DNA of 64,000 nt from Nothopassalora personata. Lineage: Eukaryota > Ascomycota > Dothideomycetes > Mycosphaerellales > Mycosphaerellaceae. The DNA lies in NCBI GenBank assembly GCA_033816765.1, contig CM066294.1, positions 1,488,001 to 1,552,000 of the forward strand. The letters run 5' to 3'. Below the pieces are notes generated by a model. The model saw nothing but the letters and a program-made list of their open reading frames with translations, did no database searches and was not told the DNA's origin. Below are positions 1 to 11,942 of this stretch, piece by piece (the first letter of the stretch is position 1; each line of letters begins with the position of its first letter). A program made the position numbers and the translations under genes.

Positions 1-1300
1 GCTATTATACTAAACTCTCGTTTCTCTTGTTACTAGATCTCGTTTGTAACTTCCTACTATTAGTCCTATAATTCGTCGTATAGACTAGCGGTTTCCGAGT
101 CCTATTCTCCTTTCTCTAGGGCGACGTAATCTTCGATTTCTTCGAATGCCGTATCGAGGTCGTCCCGTTATTACTAGAGTTCCTTAAGGGTTTGCTAGCA
201 TGTTTCTATAAACTATTATAGTCGGTTCTACAGTCCGAATGGTTTAACTTCTACTAGTCGCTACCCGTAGTATCCTCCTCGTCCTTGTAAGGGGTCTAGG
301 AGAGGCTCTATACTTCTATTACTAGCTCTCTCCTCTACTCTCCGAGTATAGTCGGTATCTCCTCGAGATCTAACGCTACTCTTAGATTTACTACTTCGGG
401 GTTACATTATGTTAAACTGTTCGCGGCGTACTATATTCTTACCGCGGTAGTCCCTTACTAGATAGCTAGGTTTACTATATCTATAGTAAGTGCGTGTTTC
501 CTTTAAACTCCGGGATTCTCTGTTCCCGTTACTGTTCCTAATCTTACGACCTTTCTCGGTAACGTCGAGCTCTATTAGCTATAGTCCGTAGTAGGGCTTA
601 TCCTTAGGCTTATTATTATAGTTGTCGTTAAAGCCTCTATTTCGATTGTCGTAGCCTAGGGTGTATCCGGCCTTTCCGGATACCTTAGAGTCGTATCGTC
701 GTTCTATAGCTCTCTCGTAGAGCTTGTCGTTAAGATTAATCGTAACTTGGACTAGATCGCCTAAGCTATCGATCTTCCGACCGTCCCTTATTAACTCGTC
801 CTTAATATGCTCCTTTAGTCCTCTTCGGTACATAACTTAAAGTGCTTCGTCGTCCTAATCGGTAAGTTGCGCGTATTCCTAGAATTTAGTAGTATATTTG
901 GTAGTAGATGTCTTCTAGGTTAAGTGCTAGATAACACGAACGGTAGTAGTAATCTCGTTAGAGACACTAAAGACGCTCTTTATAGCATACTTAAGATAGT
1001 TATACGACTTAAAGACTCCGTCGGCATTGTCTTCTCCGTTACTATCTAGGTACTTCCTAAGGAATGGTTTAACCTAATACTATGCTCGTCCTCTTAAGAA
1101 GGTAGTAGTAAAGACAGGCTTAAGGTTCTTAGTTATAGAGTTAAATAAGAAGTATATATCTATCTAAGAGACCTAAGTATCGAACTTGTCTCGGTCGCTA
1201 TAGTAGAACTCTAGCTTACTAACCTTAAGGGATTCGTTACCTATATAAGTAGCTAAGGCATTAATAGTATCGTTCGCGGTCTAAGGTCGTCGGGCTCTAC
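1..1300 (-). pseudogene. Gypsy family A gag relic, running off the left edge
   Basis: On the minus strand this stretch reads as a Ty3/gypsy capsid (gag) domain broken by RIP stops. The longest open piece is 579-833 (84 codons) and starts MYRRGLKEHIKDELIR, the C-terminal capsid signature of fungal gypsy gags. Upstream on the same strand, around 1000-1250, short readings such as FDTxVSQIDIYFLFN and KSYNYLKYAIKSVFS continue the capsid fold; stops fall where Gln or Trp is expected. Protease and polymerase would lie left of position 1. It is a dead gene of the oldest element at this end, and an LTR piece of presumably the same element begins at 1394. The family assignment is secure; the exact limits are not. 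Confidence 0.75.
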
Positions 1301-1393
1301 TTGCTTCACTAGGGGCGGGTGTTCCCCGGTCACTCTATCGATCTCCTATCGTTAAGGGCGTTTAAAGCTATTAGGTTTAGTATAACCTAATAA

Positions 1394-1690
1394 TATTACA
1401 AGATTAGAAGACTAAGCTTAATCGGGTTTTGTCTCGTAGCCGATAGAAGGTAAGGGAGAGTAATGAAGCAGTAGCTGTCTTAGTCTATAAGACTTAAGAA
1501 GTAATAAGGTAGAGGTTAGGTTATAGTGTATTCTAAATAGTGATATTGAATAGTAAGTTAAACGCTATTATCTATAAAGGAGAATGTCGTTCCTAAATAC
1601 ATGCGTTTCTCCTTAGGCGCTCTCCTATGCTCTCTTATGCCCTCTACTACCTTTCCTAATAGGTGAGAGGTCCGTAGAGAGTACTAGGGA
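1394..1690 (-). repeat. LTR piece of gypsy family A, cut by element B
   Basis: The part 1394 to about 1590 is homologous, in reverse complement, to the right part of the LTR-like block at 42109-42489 (shared tracts near 1440-1560 and 42300-42470), with CpA/TpA and TpG/TpA differences. It lies just upstream of the family A gag, where a 5' LTR is expected on the minus strand. Element B inserted at 1690/1691, so any continuation should resume at 15339. The homology fades after about 1590, so the outer limit is uncertain. Confidence 0.5.
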
Positions 1691-1852
1691 TGTTACGGGT
1701 GAACGACGTATATACTAAAGTTCTATGAAGTTTATAATAAGTTCGATATAGAAGAAAGGGGAAGTTATACGCTGTCCAAGGAAAAGGTGTCGGAAAGCAA
1801 TCCGAACGCATAGGCGTAGCCTATACTAAGAAATAGGGGCCCGCCCCTTACA
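1691..1852 (-). repeat. Element B 3' LTR
   Basis: 162 bp, nearly identical to 15177-15338; the differences compared are RIP-type transitions. In minus orientation it starts TGTAAGGGGC and ends CGTAACA. The neighbouring plus-strand tract 1853-1868 is C and T rich, i.e. a polypurine tract on the minus strand, as expected just upstream of a 3' LTR. The plus-strand 10-mer at 1738-1747 (TAAGTTCGAT) matches the primer-binding site of the element. Confidence 0.85.
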
Positions 1853-3390
1853 CTACCCCCCCCCTTCCTCCTCCGCCGCCCCTAGTCATAGCTCCGCCCT
1901 AGAGCCCATTGTCCTAGGTGTTCTCGTTAGGCTCGCAATAGGAAGTGCCCGAGCTTCTCGTCCTTATTGTCTAGCCCCGCCGACGCCGAGATGAAGTATT
2001 GTTACCTAGGTAAGTGTAAGGTTTACTATTGTCTATTAAGTAATAATAGCTATTATTATATATGAACAATAGGAGCTAAGAACATATCTTTAGGTTCTCG
2101 TTCTCTTTTTTCTTTTCTTTCTTTTCCTTATTACCTACCGCACGCGTAAGTCGCCCCCCTCCCCCTAGCTAAGCATCTCTAGCCTTAGGGGCATATTCGC
2201 GTATCTTATGCCTATCGCTTAGGGAGACGACATTTTCCCTACGGGTTCCGACAGATACTAATAGTATACCGTAAATAGAAACTACTACTACTACATCTCC
2301 TATTAACACTATTAAGTAAGTCCAAATGAATTCCTACGGAGATCGAAACATTCTAACCGGAGCCTAGTACAAAATGTCCTAACGCCGCATCTACTACGTC
2401 CCCTACGCCTCTACTAGCGTAGACTATGTCTCCTAGTATATAAGTACCGGTCCTCGTCCTATTCTTATCGGGGTCCGCTAATTACCGTTAGGGCGTAACC
2501 GCGCGCGCCTACTAGGCCTATAACACTAATCGTAAGCATTGCGAGGATATGTATATACCGCGCGGACCGCGAGGGAAAATTATCGCTAACCGCGCGTTTT
2601 AGGCCGGAGCTCGCCTACGCCGCCTATACTAAGTGGACCCGCGCTACTAACTAGAACCGCGCGTAAGTATCCTCCCTAGCGTCCTCCGCTACTTTTCTAC
2701 CGGCTAACGGTCTTTTAGCGACGACGCCCGTACTAAGCTCCGCGCCGTCCTTAAAGCCTAGAAGGCTTTAAAGCCTCTCTAGCGTGCTAGTATACTCTCC
2801 TAGTAAGTTTCTACGGCCTCCGCCTCTTTATACGCGCTTACCAATTCTTTTAGTACGGTCGCCGCTAAGGTTATAGGTACTGTAGCTAATGCTTAGCTTA
2901 CCTTTAGGTAGACGTATGTACTACGGGCCCCGTTATAAAACTATCGCTAACTAATCTCTTAGTCCCGGGGGCGCCCTACGCGACCTCTAGCTAGGCTAGC
3001 GCCGCGTGCGTTAGGCCTTAGCCTCTACTAACTAGCCTTCGGGCATCCTCGTCTTTCGCGCGGGCCGCGACCGGGCTATTATAGTATGTAGTTATCTCAA
3101 AAGGGATTGGGCTCCGCTACTTTTACGGCGGACGCCGCTAAAATGAAACGCTCTTAAACTTACCTATACCTTCTCACTTCTCTCTATCTCCTAAAAAGAC
3201 TCCCTAACCTAAAAGAACGCCTACCTTTTCTAAACGCCTATGTTTACGCTAAACCCCTAGTAATCCTTACCTTTTCGCCTTCTCCCCCTTCTATTCGTAT
3301 CCTATGCCTCCTTCGGTCCGTTATGCGTCATTAGGTTACTATATCTCCTCTCGAAGTTATCCGCGGCTACTATATCCGCGAGGTACCCTA
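1853..3390 (-). other. Element B 3' region between chromodomain and LTR
   Basis: About 1.5 kb between the end of the pol relic and the 3' LTR. Fragmentary open readings exist on both strands in 2500-3000, none of which I recognise. It includes a pyrimidine-rich run at 2098-2125. I cannot decide whether it held an accessory gene. Confidence 0.4.
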
Positions 3391-5250
3391 ATAGTTCCTA
3401 TGTAGGCTTATAGTATCCGGTATATTTCACTAGGACTTCGCGCACTCGGCCTCTACCTCTAACCTTAGTTCTAGCGTAAAGGATCTCTTCTACCTACTAC
3501 TCTTCGTAAGACTCAATTATAATAGGCTCCGGCTATTTATTATCGATCTCCTATCTAGGTAAGGGGTCTTAGCTTATAGGTCGTGTTATAAGTAGGTATT
3601 TAACGAGTATAAGCTTCTAGATTAAAACGATAGGGTAGATTAGTAACCCTTATAAATTGCCATAAGGTGTAAGACTATCTAGCTACAGAAAACAGTGTAA
3701 TATAGTGTGTGTGCCAAGTCCTAACTAACATAGACCTTAGTTACCTAATTCATAACAGGTCGTAGTAAGTTAGGATAGAAGACCGGGTGGATCCCGTCGG
3801 GGATCCTAGATAAGCGTATAGATAACGGTAAGATCACTTCTACTACCGTATACTTCGCGTGTCTATAGTCGAGGCTCTTCTTTAGTCGTATAGTAACATA
3901 GTTGCGTAGATCTAGCTAAACTTTATCGCCTACACGATAGATTAGTACGGGCTTCCTATCCCGGTTAGCGTAGTCCTCCTATTTTTAGGCGGCTTCCGCT
4001 ATACTCGCCTAACATAGGTCCGTAATCTTTTACATTCTTTCCACGAATAGCGTTGCCCGTTACGCGGCGTCTAACTAAGAGGTCTCTAGATCCGGTTATA
4101 ACTAAACGGGTAATAGTACCTCGTATCCGTGTACCGCGAAGAAGGGGCTTATTCCTAGCCTATCGTAATACCGCGCGTTTAGAGTAAGTTGCGCCGTAGG
4201 GAGCTAGCGTTTCTAGTCGGACTACTTATAGTTAATGTAGTTACGAAGGTAAGCCTAGACTTCCTAGTTTAACCGTTCCGGGCCTCCGTCGGTTTGTAGG
4301 TAGTAGGCGGAGCTAAGCCTCTATTTTATACCGGTTAAACGATAGAAGGTCCTCTAGAAGGTACTCGTCTAGTTAGTACCCCGGTCACTCGTAATAGCTT
4401 AAGGGAGGCCGTAGTATCTCACCTAGTAGTCTAAGAACCTGTTAGCGTAGTCCTCGGCTTTTATAGTAGGCATCGCTTCTAAAACGACGGTCTTGCTTAG
4501 TCGATCCTTAATTACCTAGAGGCAGGTGTTTCCTTACGACTCGGGCATGTCCGTTATGAAATCCATCGAGATCTCCTAGAAGAACCGGTCGGGGACCGGC
4601 AAGGGTTATAGGAGGCCGTGTTTTTATTCTCTCTACACCTTATTCCTACCGTAGTAGTTATAGTTCCTTAAGAACTGCCTCACGTGCTTAGACTATAGGG
4701 GCTAGTAGAAGTTACGACTTAGTATCGATACTATAGAGTCCCGGCTAGGGTGGCCGTATACCGGTGAATCGTGTACGGATTGGATTAGCTTAGTTCGAAG
4801 GGTGTCGTTCTATAGAATCGCTGTGTCCGCCTCCTTATAGTCGGACTCCGTAGAACTAGGAGCTCTAGGTACCTAAATCCTACCGCGGTAGCGAAGATAC
4901 CCGTTACGGTCGATACTATAGTTACCTACTTACACCTTAAGTTTCACCTCGCTAGGAAGTGAACGCGCTCCTACCTTAATCGCGCGGTGTACCGCTTAGA
5001 ACGTACTATCCTTCTCGATAGTTCTTTCCTAGAGGTCGTTTAGCTCCTAGTCTTAGAAGGGTCCCTATAGTGCGCCCGGTAAATCCGCCTCTTCTATAGC
5101 GGATAGTCCTTCGAACTGTGTAGCTAAGATTCGTACTAACGAAACCTTTATAGTCGAGCTAACGTCTACTACCCTCGAGCCCGGCTAATTCTTTACGATG
5201 TCCGGTTCGAGAAACCTACGATACCGTAATAACTTGTCGTCCTACCTAAG
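3391..5250 (-). pseudogene. Element B pol relic: integrase and C-terminal chromodomain
   Basis: On the minus strand about 4450-4250 reads as the integrase core, including a GLP stretch and a PTDGG tract where chromoviral integrases have HPQTDGQ. Around 3560-3400 the reading EEILYARTKVRGRG followed by EVLVKYTGYYKPT is a chromodomain missing its RIP-sensitive Trp codons. This piece continues the pol that stops at 11943 on the other side of element C. Stops and TpA enrichment show it is dead. Confidence 0.7.
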
Positions 5251-5447
5251 TATTAAGGGGATGTCGCAATGTATAGCACGCCTACGACCTACTAGTCGTA
5301 GATGAACTAATTCTTGCCTTTTATTTAAGACGTATCGCGCGTCGTAAGGTGTACTTATGCGTGTTACGTGCGGCTTAGTAGCCGGTCGCGACCGCATATT
5401 ACATATAAGGCTACATATAAGGGTTAGCTACTAGGCTACCCCTTACA
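5251..5447 (-). repeat. Element C 3' LTR
   Basis: 197 bp, paired with 11741-11937. It is flanked on the left by the target duplication CTAAG and on the right by a pyrimidine tract (5448-5462) that is the minus-strand polypurine tract. Confidence 0.85.
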
Positions 5448-5750
5448 ATTGCCTCCTCTCCCGTACGAGCTGTCCTTAGCTCGCTAGTTACTACGTAGAG
5501 GTTCCTATGTACTTCTAGAACTATAGTTACTATACGGCCTATATGCGGGTTACGTACGTATCGTTATGTAGGTATAGGTAAGTAAGGCTTAGTTACTATA
5601 CCGACGTAGCTAGTTAGGGGCATAAAACTCTAGCCTAACCTAGCCCTTTCTTAGCACGCTCCCTAGCTTATTACCTTCGCTACACTACTACTACGTACCC
5701 GCACCGCACTATTATCGTAAGCGCCTTACTAGTATTGTTATTATCATTAT

Positions 5751-6790
5751 GTCTACCGTGCCCTCCTCGCTACCGTTCTCCGGCCGCTCCGCCTCCTCTA
5801 GTAGTACTAGTAGCGACAGCACTACTAGTACCGTAGAAGACGAGCGCCGCTAGGCGGCTCTAGTGCGCGACGCCCCTAGAACGCCTAGTAGTCGTAAGCG
5901 ACTAGCATCACCCTCGTAGCTACTAACGCCCTTGCTAGCTACTAAGCTCTCGTAGAGAATTAATATGTACATACGGTGCCTCCCGTACTTCGTTAGGGGT
6001 AAGTCTCTACGCGCGTCGCCTACGATTCGTATACTAACCACTTACTAGACGAGGCCGATGACTGTAATAGTGTCACTACCGGCGAGCTCCTAAAGAAGTG
6101 TAGCCGCTATAGGCGTAGTAAACATAGCTACGTGCCTAATACTAGCTACGCTATCGCCTCGCTAGTAAGCCGCCTACGCGCCGCGCGGTCCTAGCGCAAC
6201 TTCCTTACGGCTATAATAGGCTAGGCGCCTATAGACCTCTAGTAGTAGGAGCTAGTAGAGTAGATCCGCCTATGTGCCTAGCTAGGCAACGATATTAAGG
6301 AGGTAAGTCGCTACTTCGCTCGTGCGAGTCGACTACTACTTGCGGGGGAGGGCTCTAGTGCGTCCCCTATGCTTCGGCTAACCCTTTCTATAGGCTATTA
6401 GGCAGTTTAATGCCTATAAGCACAAGCGTACCGGGGAGACCCGTATGCGTACCTCCGCCGCCGCCGCTACTACTACCGCCGCCCCCGCCGCCGAAGCCCT
6501 CGCGCTCTAGTAGGAGTAGAACCGCGCCCTTAATAGGCTGTTCGAACTCGGCCGCGCCGTAAGTCGTATGTTCCTCGCCTACGTGTACCCTACTAACCGT
6601 AGTCCTAGTTCCTATAGGCGTAGAATATCGACACTACCGCCGCCGACTAGGTATTCTTACCTAAGTTACTACGTAACGACAACTAAGGCGCTCGCCTTAC
6701 ACGCTGCTCGCGGGCTCCTCGCCTACTACTACTCTACGTAGCCCCTAGTAGGCGCGCTACTCTTTAGCTTTTGTTTTATTTATAGTTAAG
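5751..6790 (+). pseudogene. Degraded antisense ORF in the 3' region of element C
   Basis: Between the C chromodomain (about 6850) and the 3' LTR, the plus strand, opposite to gag-pol, reads as a coherent RIP-broken protein. It starts with ATG at 5751 (MSTVPSSLPFSGRSASS, Ser-rich) and continues, after frame changes, through readings such as TNHLLDEADDCNSVTTGELL, EVSRYFARASRLLLAGEG, FNAYKHKRTGETRMRT and LNRLFELGRAVSRMF. Interrupting codons are mainly TAG, as expected from RIPed Gln or Trp. I do not recognise the family. The low complexity, the frame changes and the fact that RIP spares CpG codons leave real doubt. Confidence 0.45.
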
Positions 6791-6839
6791 AAAAGTTTTA
6801 TTTATGCTCTAGTACTAGTCTCATTTACTTCTCCTTAAC

Positions 6840-9800
6840 GCCTTATAGTCGGCTACTATACGATCTGCATTCGCGAGGCCCTCCGCCGGTTCCTAGCTAT
6901 TATACTCCTCTAGCTAGTCCTTCTACTAGACTAGATACTATAGCTTACCCTTACGCTTACGCCTATCTAGCACTACCTCTACCTTATACTCTCCGTCCTT
7001 ATTAGCTAGAGGGGGTACGGGTCCATCCTTATCGCTACCGATATACGGCTCGAGGAGAGAGACATAGAAGACGTTATAGAGCCTTAAGTCGGCTAGTAGC
7101 GCTAGGCGGTACGCCTACGAACCGATAGCGTCCGTAATGCGGTATAGGCCGATGAACTTCGGACCTATCTTCTTCTTTAGCACTACTAACTTAAGGTTCT
7201 TCGTTAATAATAGGACTAAGTTACCTACGCGGTAGGTCTTAGCTTAGTAGGTCTTGTTATAGTAGCGAGCCTAGCTTTCTACTATAGCCTTCTATCGCTC
7301 CTCGAGTGTAGCGCGTAGTTTTTGTATACGACTCGTAGCTATTACTGCTACTAGTACTTCCCCCCCCTAGGTCTCGTCTCGAGATCCAGTTAGTGTAGGG
7401 GCAATCTTAGGTCGCTAACCGTACGCTATTTTGAACGGACTTATCCGTAGTGTTAGGTAGATGCTGTTATTAGCTACAAATTTAGTAACTGTAAGCTACT
7501 TAGCCTACTTAGTTCAATTGTTACTATAGTAATAACGAAGGTATTGTTCGAGGGTTTAGTTTACTCTCTTAGTTTAGCCGTTAGTCTAAGGGTAAAAGGC
7601 CGTAGATAGCTTACGCTTTATACGCGCCTCGAAGTAGAAGTTACTCTAAAACTAACTAGTGAAGACCGGACCTCGGTCGCTTACTATACCTAACAGGACA
7701 CTATAGTGTCGCACGACTTCGTCTCGTAGGAGCCTCGTAAGCTCTACGGCTATGTAAGTCTTCGTCGTCGGGATGTATAAGCTCATTTTTAAGTAGCGAT
7801 CGACTATTACTAGGATCGCATTATATACGTAACCGGCTCGCGTGCTTAGAGGTAGGTCCGTAATAAAATCTACAGTAATTTCCTACTACGGTCGCTCCGG
7901 TCTAGGAAGCGGTTATAGCTCGCCGTAGGGTCGATAGCGCCTCGCCTTCGAACCCTAGTAGGTTCTATAGGCTTAGACGTATTGTTTCACGTCCGTGCTA
8001 AGTGAGTCCTACTAATAATTACGTCGTAATAGCTCTTTAGTCTTAGTCCTTCTAAAGTAACCCGCGAGGACGTCGTCGTAGTGTATACGAATTAGATGCG
8101 ACCTAATTGCGTAATCCCTAGGTACTACGATCGCGTCTCCGTAGTATATAAGGTTATCCTTTACATACTATCCCTTAGCGTCCCTCGCGCTTAGCGCCTA
8201 CGCTAAGCATACGACATACTAGTCGTCTTACTACTACGCGATCTTTATTAAGAGTAGGATTAACTCACCCGTCGAGCTATAAGCTTAACCCTATATTACT
8301 GTAGCGCACACTACTACTAGTAAAGACGGCTTATCTTAATAGGGAAGGTTACCTCTCCGCACTACTATCGCCGCGCCTATGTCGCCCTACATCGCCTCGT
8401 AGGTAGTAAGCACGCGCTTCACCGTCGGCTCGCTTATCCCTTCTAGAGACTCCTTCTAAAAAGATAGCTTACTTTATAAGGTAGGTAGTAAGTTCAAAGT
8501 TTGTTGCGTTATAGCTACGTAGTTACTACGTCTCGAAGGCGCGTCGGCTAGGTTAGTCTTACCCGGCCGATACTCTACTATAAAATTAAAAGACTATAGG
8601 AACGTAGCCTATCGAGCTTACCGCCCATTTAGCTACTTTACTATTATAAAGCCCTATAGGTTAGCGTAGTCGACTAGTACTCGTACCGTATACGTAGCGC
8701 CCTCTAAGTATAGCCTCTAATACTTAAAAGCCTTAACTACTGTAAGTAGCTCCTAATCGTGCGTCTCGTAGCTACACTTAGCTAGTATTATCTTACGTAA
8801 ATAGAACGCGATAGGATGCTACTTAGTACTAAACAATTAGGATATAATACCTACGATCGCGAAACCTAAGGCATCCGTCTCGACTCGCGTACGTAGCGTA
8901 GGATCGAAGTACCTAAGTATTAGTGCACCTAAGAATCCGGCCTTAAGCTATCGAAACGCCTGCTCTTCGCTTAAGGTCCACGTAAGAGGGCCGTACTTCT
9001 TACCGTCCTTAGATCCCTTTAGCAGGTCCGTTAGGGCCTTGTAGACCCTTAAGTATCCTTCTATAAAACGCCGGTAGAAGTTGCAAAACCTAAGGAAGGA
9101 CTAGACCTTATAAAAGGTCGTAGGTATAGGCTATTCCTCGATAGCGGCTACCCTACTCCTATCTATCGACACGCCTACGGCGCTTACGATAAACCTAAGG
9201 AACTCTACACTCTCCTAGAAGAAGTGACACTTCTTAGGGTTTACGAACAGGGCAAACTTTCGTAGCATCTCTAGTACCGCGCGTACGGCTCGTACGTGTG
9301 CCTTACGCGTCTCGCTATAGATAAGGATATTATCTAGGTAGACTACGTAAATGTTATTAACTAAGCCGGTTAGCGCCTTGTTAATATACCCTTAAAAGGT
9401 TGCCGGTGCGTTAGTTAACCCAAACGGCATTACTAGGTACTCGTAGTGTCCGTATCGCGTACGAAACGTAGTCTTCTACTTATCGCCTCGCTTAATAGGG
9501 ATACGATAGTAGGCGTCCTTTAAATCAATTATAGTAAAGAACCTAGAACCTAATAGCCTATCTAGCGTCTCGCTAATTAGGGGTAGGGGGTATCGGTTCT
9601 TTACTATAATCTCATTTAGGCCTCTATAATTAACATAGAGCCTAAGAGTGCTATTCTTCTTTAGCACGAATAGGATAGGCGCACCCGCCTCGCTTACGGA
9701 CCGCCTAATCCACCCCTTCCCTATTGCTTACGTAAGATACTCCTTTAAGGCCTCTAACTCAGTTAAGGACTAGTAGTATAGCGGCTTAAAAGGGGGTTTC

Positions 9801-10300
9801 TTTCCTTTAACGAGATTAATCGTATATTTAACCCCGTCGGGCATCTTGCGCTTCGCCTACTTATTAGGTGCGTATACATCTCGGAAGTCTATAAATTCTT
9901 TAGGCTACGAGGGGCCCTCTCCTTTAGGTACTGCTATAGCAATAGCCCGAACACTTATCGCATAAACCTACTTTAAGCTCTCGAGATCCTTAAGGAACTC
10001 GCGTACGTTACGCTACTAAACCGTAGGCGTCTCTACACCGTAGTACTACTAGTTATCCTTATCGGCCTTTACTATCCGATTACGATGCCGCTAGGGTCTA
10101 CCTAAAATTACTAATGGCCTACCTATAGGCACCGCGTAGTAGATAGCGTCACTTACGCGCTCTACTCCCGCGTCATTAGCGAGTCGCAGCCGAACCGTAA
10201 AGGCGCCGTAGTAATACCCTAGGTTATACGTATACGACTCTAACTTCGGTAGCCTTACCCTATTAATAGGTTGCATTTAATGTCGGAGTACATACTTATA
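6840..10300 (-). pseudogene. Element C pol relic (protease to chromodomain)
   Basis: The longest open piece, 9476-9667, is a textbook gypsy reverse transcriptase segment: LRLYVNYRGLNEIIVKNRYP, then an FFTIIDLKDAYYRI tract. The integrase core is visible near 7690-7640 as IVSDRGPVFTS. A chromodomain reading with an EPAEGLANADRIVADY tail lies at about 6960-6845, close to the pol terminus. A protease-adjacent fragment spans 10276-10091. Stops fall at Gln and Trp positions throughout, so the gene is non-functional. Confidence 0.8.
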
Positions 10301-10403
10301 CGACACTAGGCTAAGATCCGTATAGTTATCTAGGAGAAACGTGGCCTCGCGAAAGCCCTTACGAGTCTCGACTGCGCCTCGTAAGTGACGCGCTAGACAC
10401 GTA

Positions 10404-10600
10404 TCTACTCGCCTTAAGGGGTCGACTTTAGGAAAACTCGGACTTAGGAGCGACCTACTTATAGTCCTCTACCTTTTCCCTAGTCGCTACGATAGATACA
10501 CATCTACTCGCCTTAAGGGGTCGACTTTAGGAAAACTCGGACTTAGGAGCGACCTACTTCTAGTCCTCTACCTTTTCCCTAGTCGCTACCCTTCTTAGTT
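10404..10600. repeat. 99-bp tandem duplication in element C
   Basis: The unit starting TCTACTCGCC at 10404 repeats at 10503, 99 bp later, with almost no change. It lies at the end of gag. As 99 is a multiple of three, the duplication would have kept the reading frame. The related relic at about 42520 shows only one copy of this tract. Confidence 0.8.
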
Positions 10601-11700
10601 AGAGCCTTTGTAGCGTCTACCCTACGAACCGCTTACGCGTTACGGTCCTTCCATAGGTGCCTATTCGGGCAATCTGTCTTAATGTAACCCTTCTTATAGT
10701 ATCTATAGTACTCCGCTTTAGTCCTATCGAAGGTTATAGACGATCCGCCGGCGTCCCGCTAGTAACTCGTACCCGGGTCGCGCGACGCCTAACTATGCTT
10801 CTACTACTTCGAGCTACGATCGCTTCGCCCTTAGTCGCCCTTAGTCTCTCGCCTACGGCGACTATACTACCCGCGGTCGTGCCCTCCGCTACTACGCTCC
10901 GTACTTTTAATGCGCGAAGCTAGGATCACTAGTTCCTCTCTAGTTATTAGGATGTTATAAAACTTAACGATTACGGACCGTAGGCTAGGCGTAAGCTTAG
11001 CGAGCATATATTGCACGCGTTACGCCTCCGTATAGTCCCCTAACTAATCCTCTATAACATCTAGCTTAGTTGTAAACTAACGTACTGTCTAGTTATCCTT
11101 CTGTTTTACCGCCTTATACTCTAACATTACGTTAAGCACGCGGTTTATAGGATTACCGTATGCGTCTCGATAGAACTCCTTAAAGTCCTAGTATATATAC
11201 CCCTTAAGGTTAAGGACGCTATAGTTAGCGTACTATCGCTCACTTACCTCTCCGCTTAGGTACATAACCCTATATAGGACCTTTAACTCGTTCGTCGCAT
11301 ACGTGCCGCCTAAGAGGGTAAAGATAAGAGAGAGCTCCCTTAGGAATACCCGTGCTTTCTTAATCGAGTCCCCTCTAAAAGGCGTAGGTTCTTTAAGACG
11401 TAAACGTGTCGCATACGATGCGACCGCGCCTCGAGCTACGATATTATCGTTAGTTACTATAGATAGAGGAGGGGGAGTAGGGGATGGTTCTCCGCCGGAT
11501 TCGCCCTAAGGGTCCGCCGGCGGCACGCTTACGTCCCGTAAGATCTCTAACTGTTTAATCTCCCTCTATATCTCCTTCTCCTTAACCTCTACCCGAAGGG
11601 CATCCCTTCTTACGACTAAGGCTACACGCCTCGCTTATTACTAGGCCCTAGGGCTTAGGGGAGCCGTAGGCGTAGCGCTGCTATCGTCGCGTTCGGACTC
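10420..11700 (-). pseudogene. Element C gag relic
   Basis: The minus strand between the 5' LTR and pol holds the expected gag. It is homologous to the relic at 42500-43740, which lies in the same position next to a related LTR. No long frame is left. A nucleocapsid-like basic part is expected around 10650-10900 but the Cys residues cannot be read with certainty. Confidence 0.6.
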
Positions 11701-11740
11701 TATAGCGTGTATAGATTATAACGAAGAGAAGAATTAGAAC

Positions 11741-11937
11741 TATTAAGGGGATGTCGTAATATATAGCACGCCTACGACCTGCTAGTCGTAGATGAACTAA
11801 TTCTTGCCTTTTGTTCAAGACGCATCGCGCGTCGTAAGGTGTACTTATGCGTGTTACGTACGGCTTAGTAGCCGGTCGCGACCGTATGTTACATGTAAGG
11901 CCATATGTAAGGGTTAGCCACTAGGCTGCCTCTTACA
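11741..11937 (-). repeat. Element C 5' LTR with primer site
   Basis: 197-bp LTR. Immediately beyond its inner end, 11729-11737 (AAGAATTAG on the plus strand) is the reverse complement of 11797-11805 (CTAATTCTT) inside the LTR. This is a 9-nt self-complementary match between primer site and LTR, as in self-priming retrotransposons. Confidence 0.8.
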
Positions 11938-11942
11938 CTAAG

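Larger units (their letters stand above)
5251..11937 (-). mobile_element. Element C: RIP-degraded chromovirus nested in element B
   Basis: A complete 6687-bp minus-strand LTR element. LTRs of 197 bp lie at 5251-5447 and 11741-11937, and a 5-bp target duplication CTAAG lies at 5246-5250 and 11938-11942. Minus-strand order: 5' LTR, primer site, gag, an in-frame tandem duplication, protease, reverse transcriptase, RNase H, integrase, chromodomain, then an antisense reading and the 3' LTR. LTR differences in the stretch compared are all CpA/TpA or TpG/TpA transitions, affecting either copy. The outer terminal TG of both LTRs has become TA. Confidence 0.87.
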
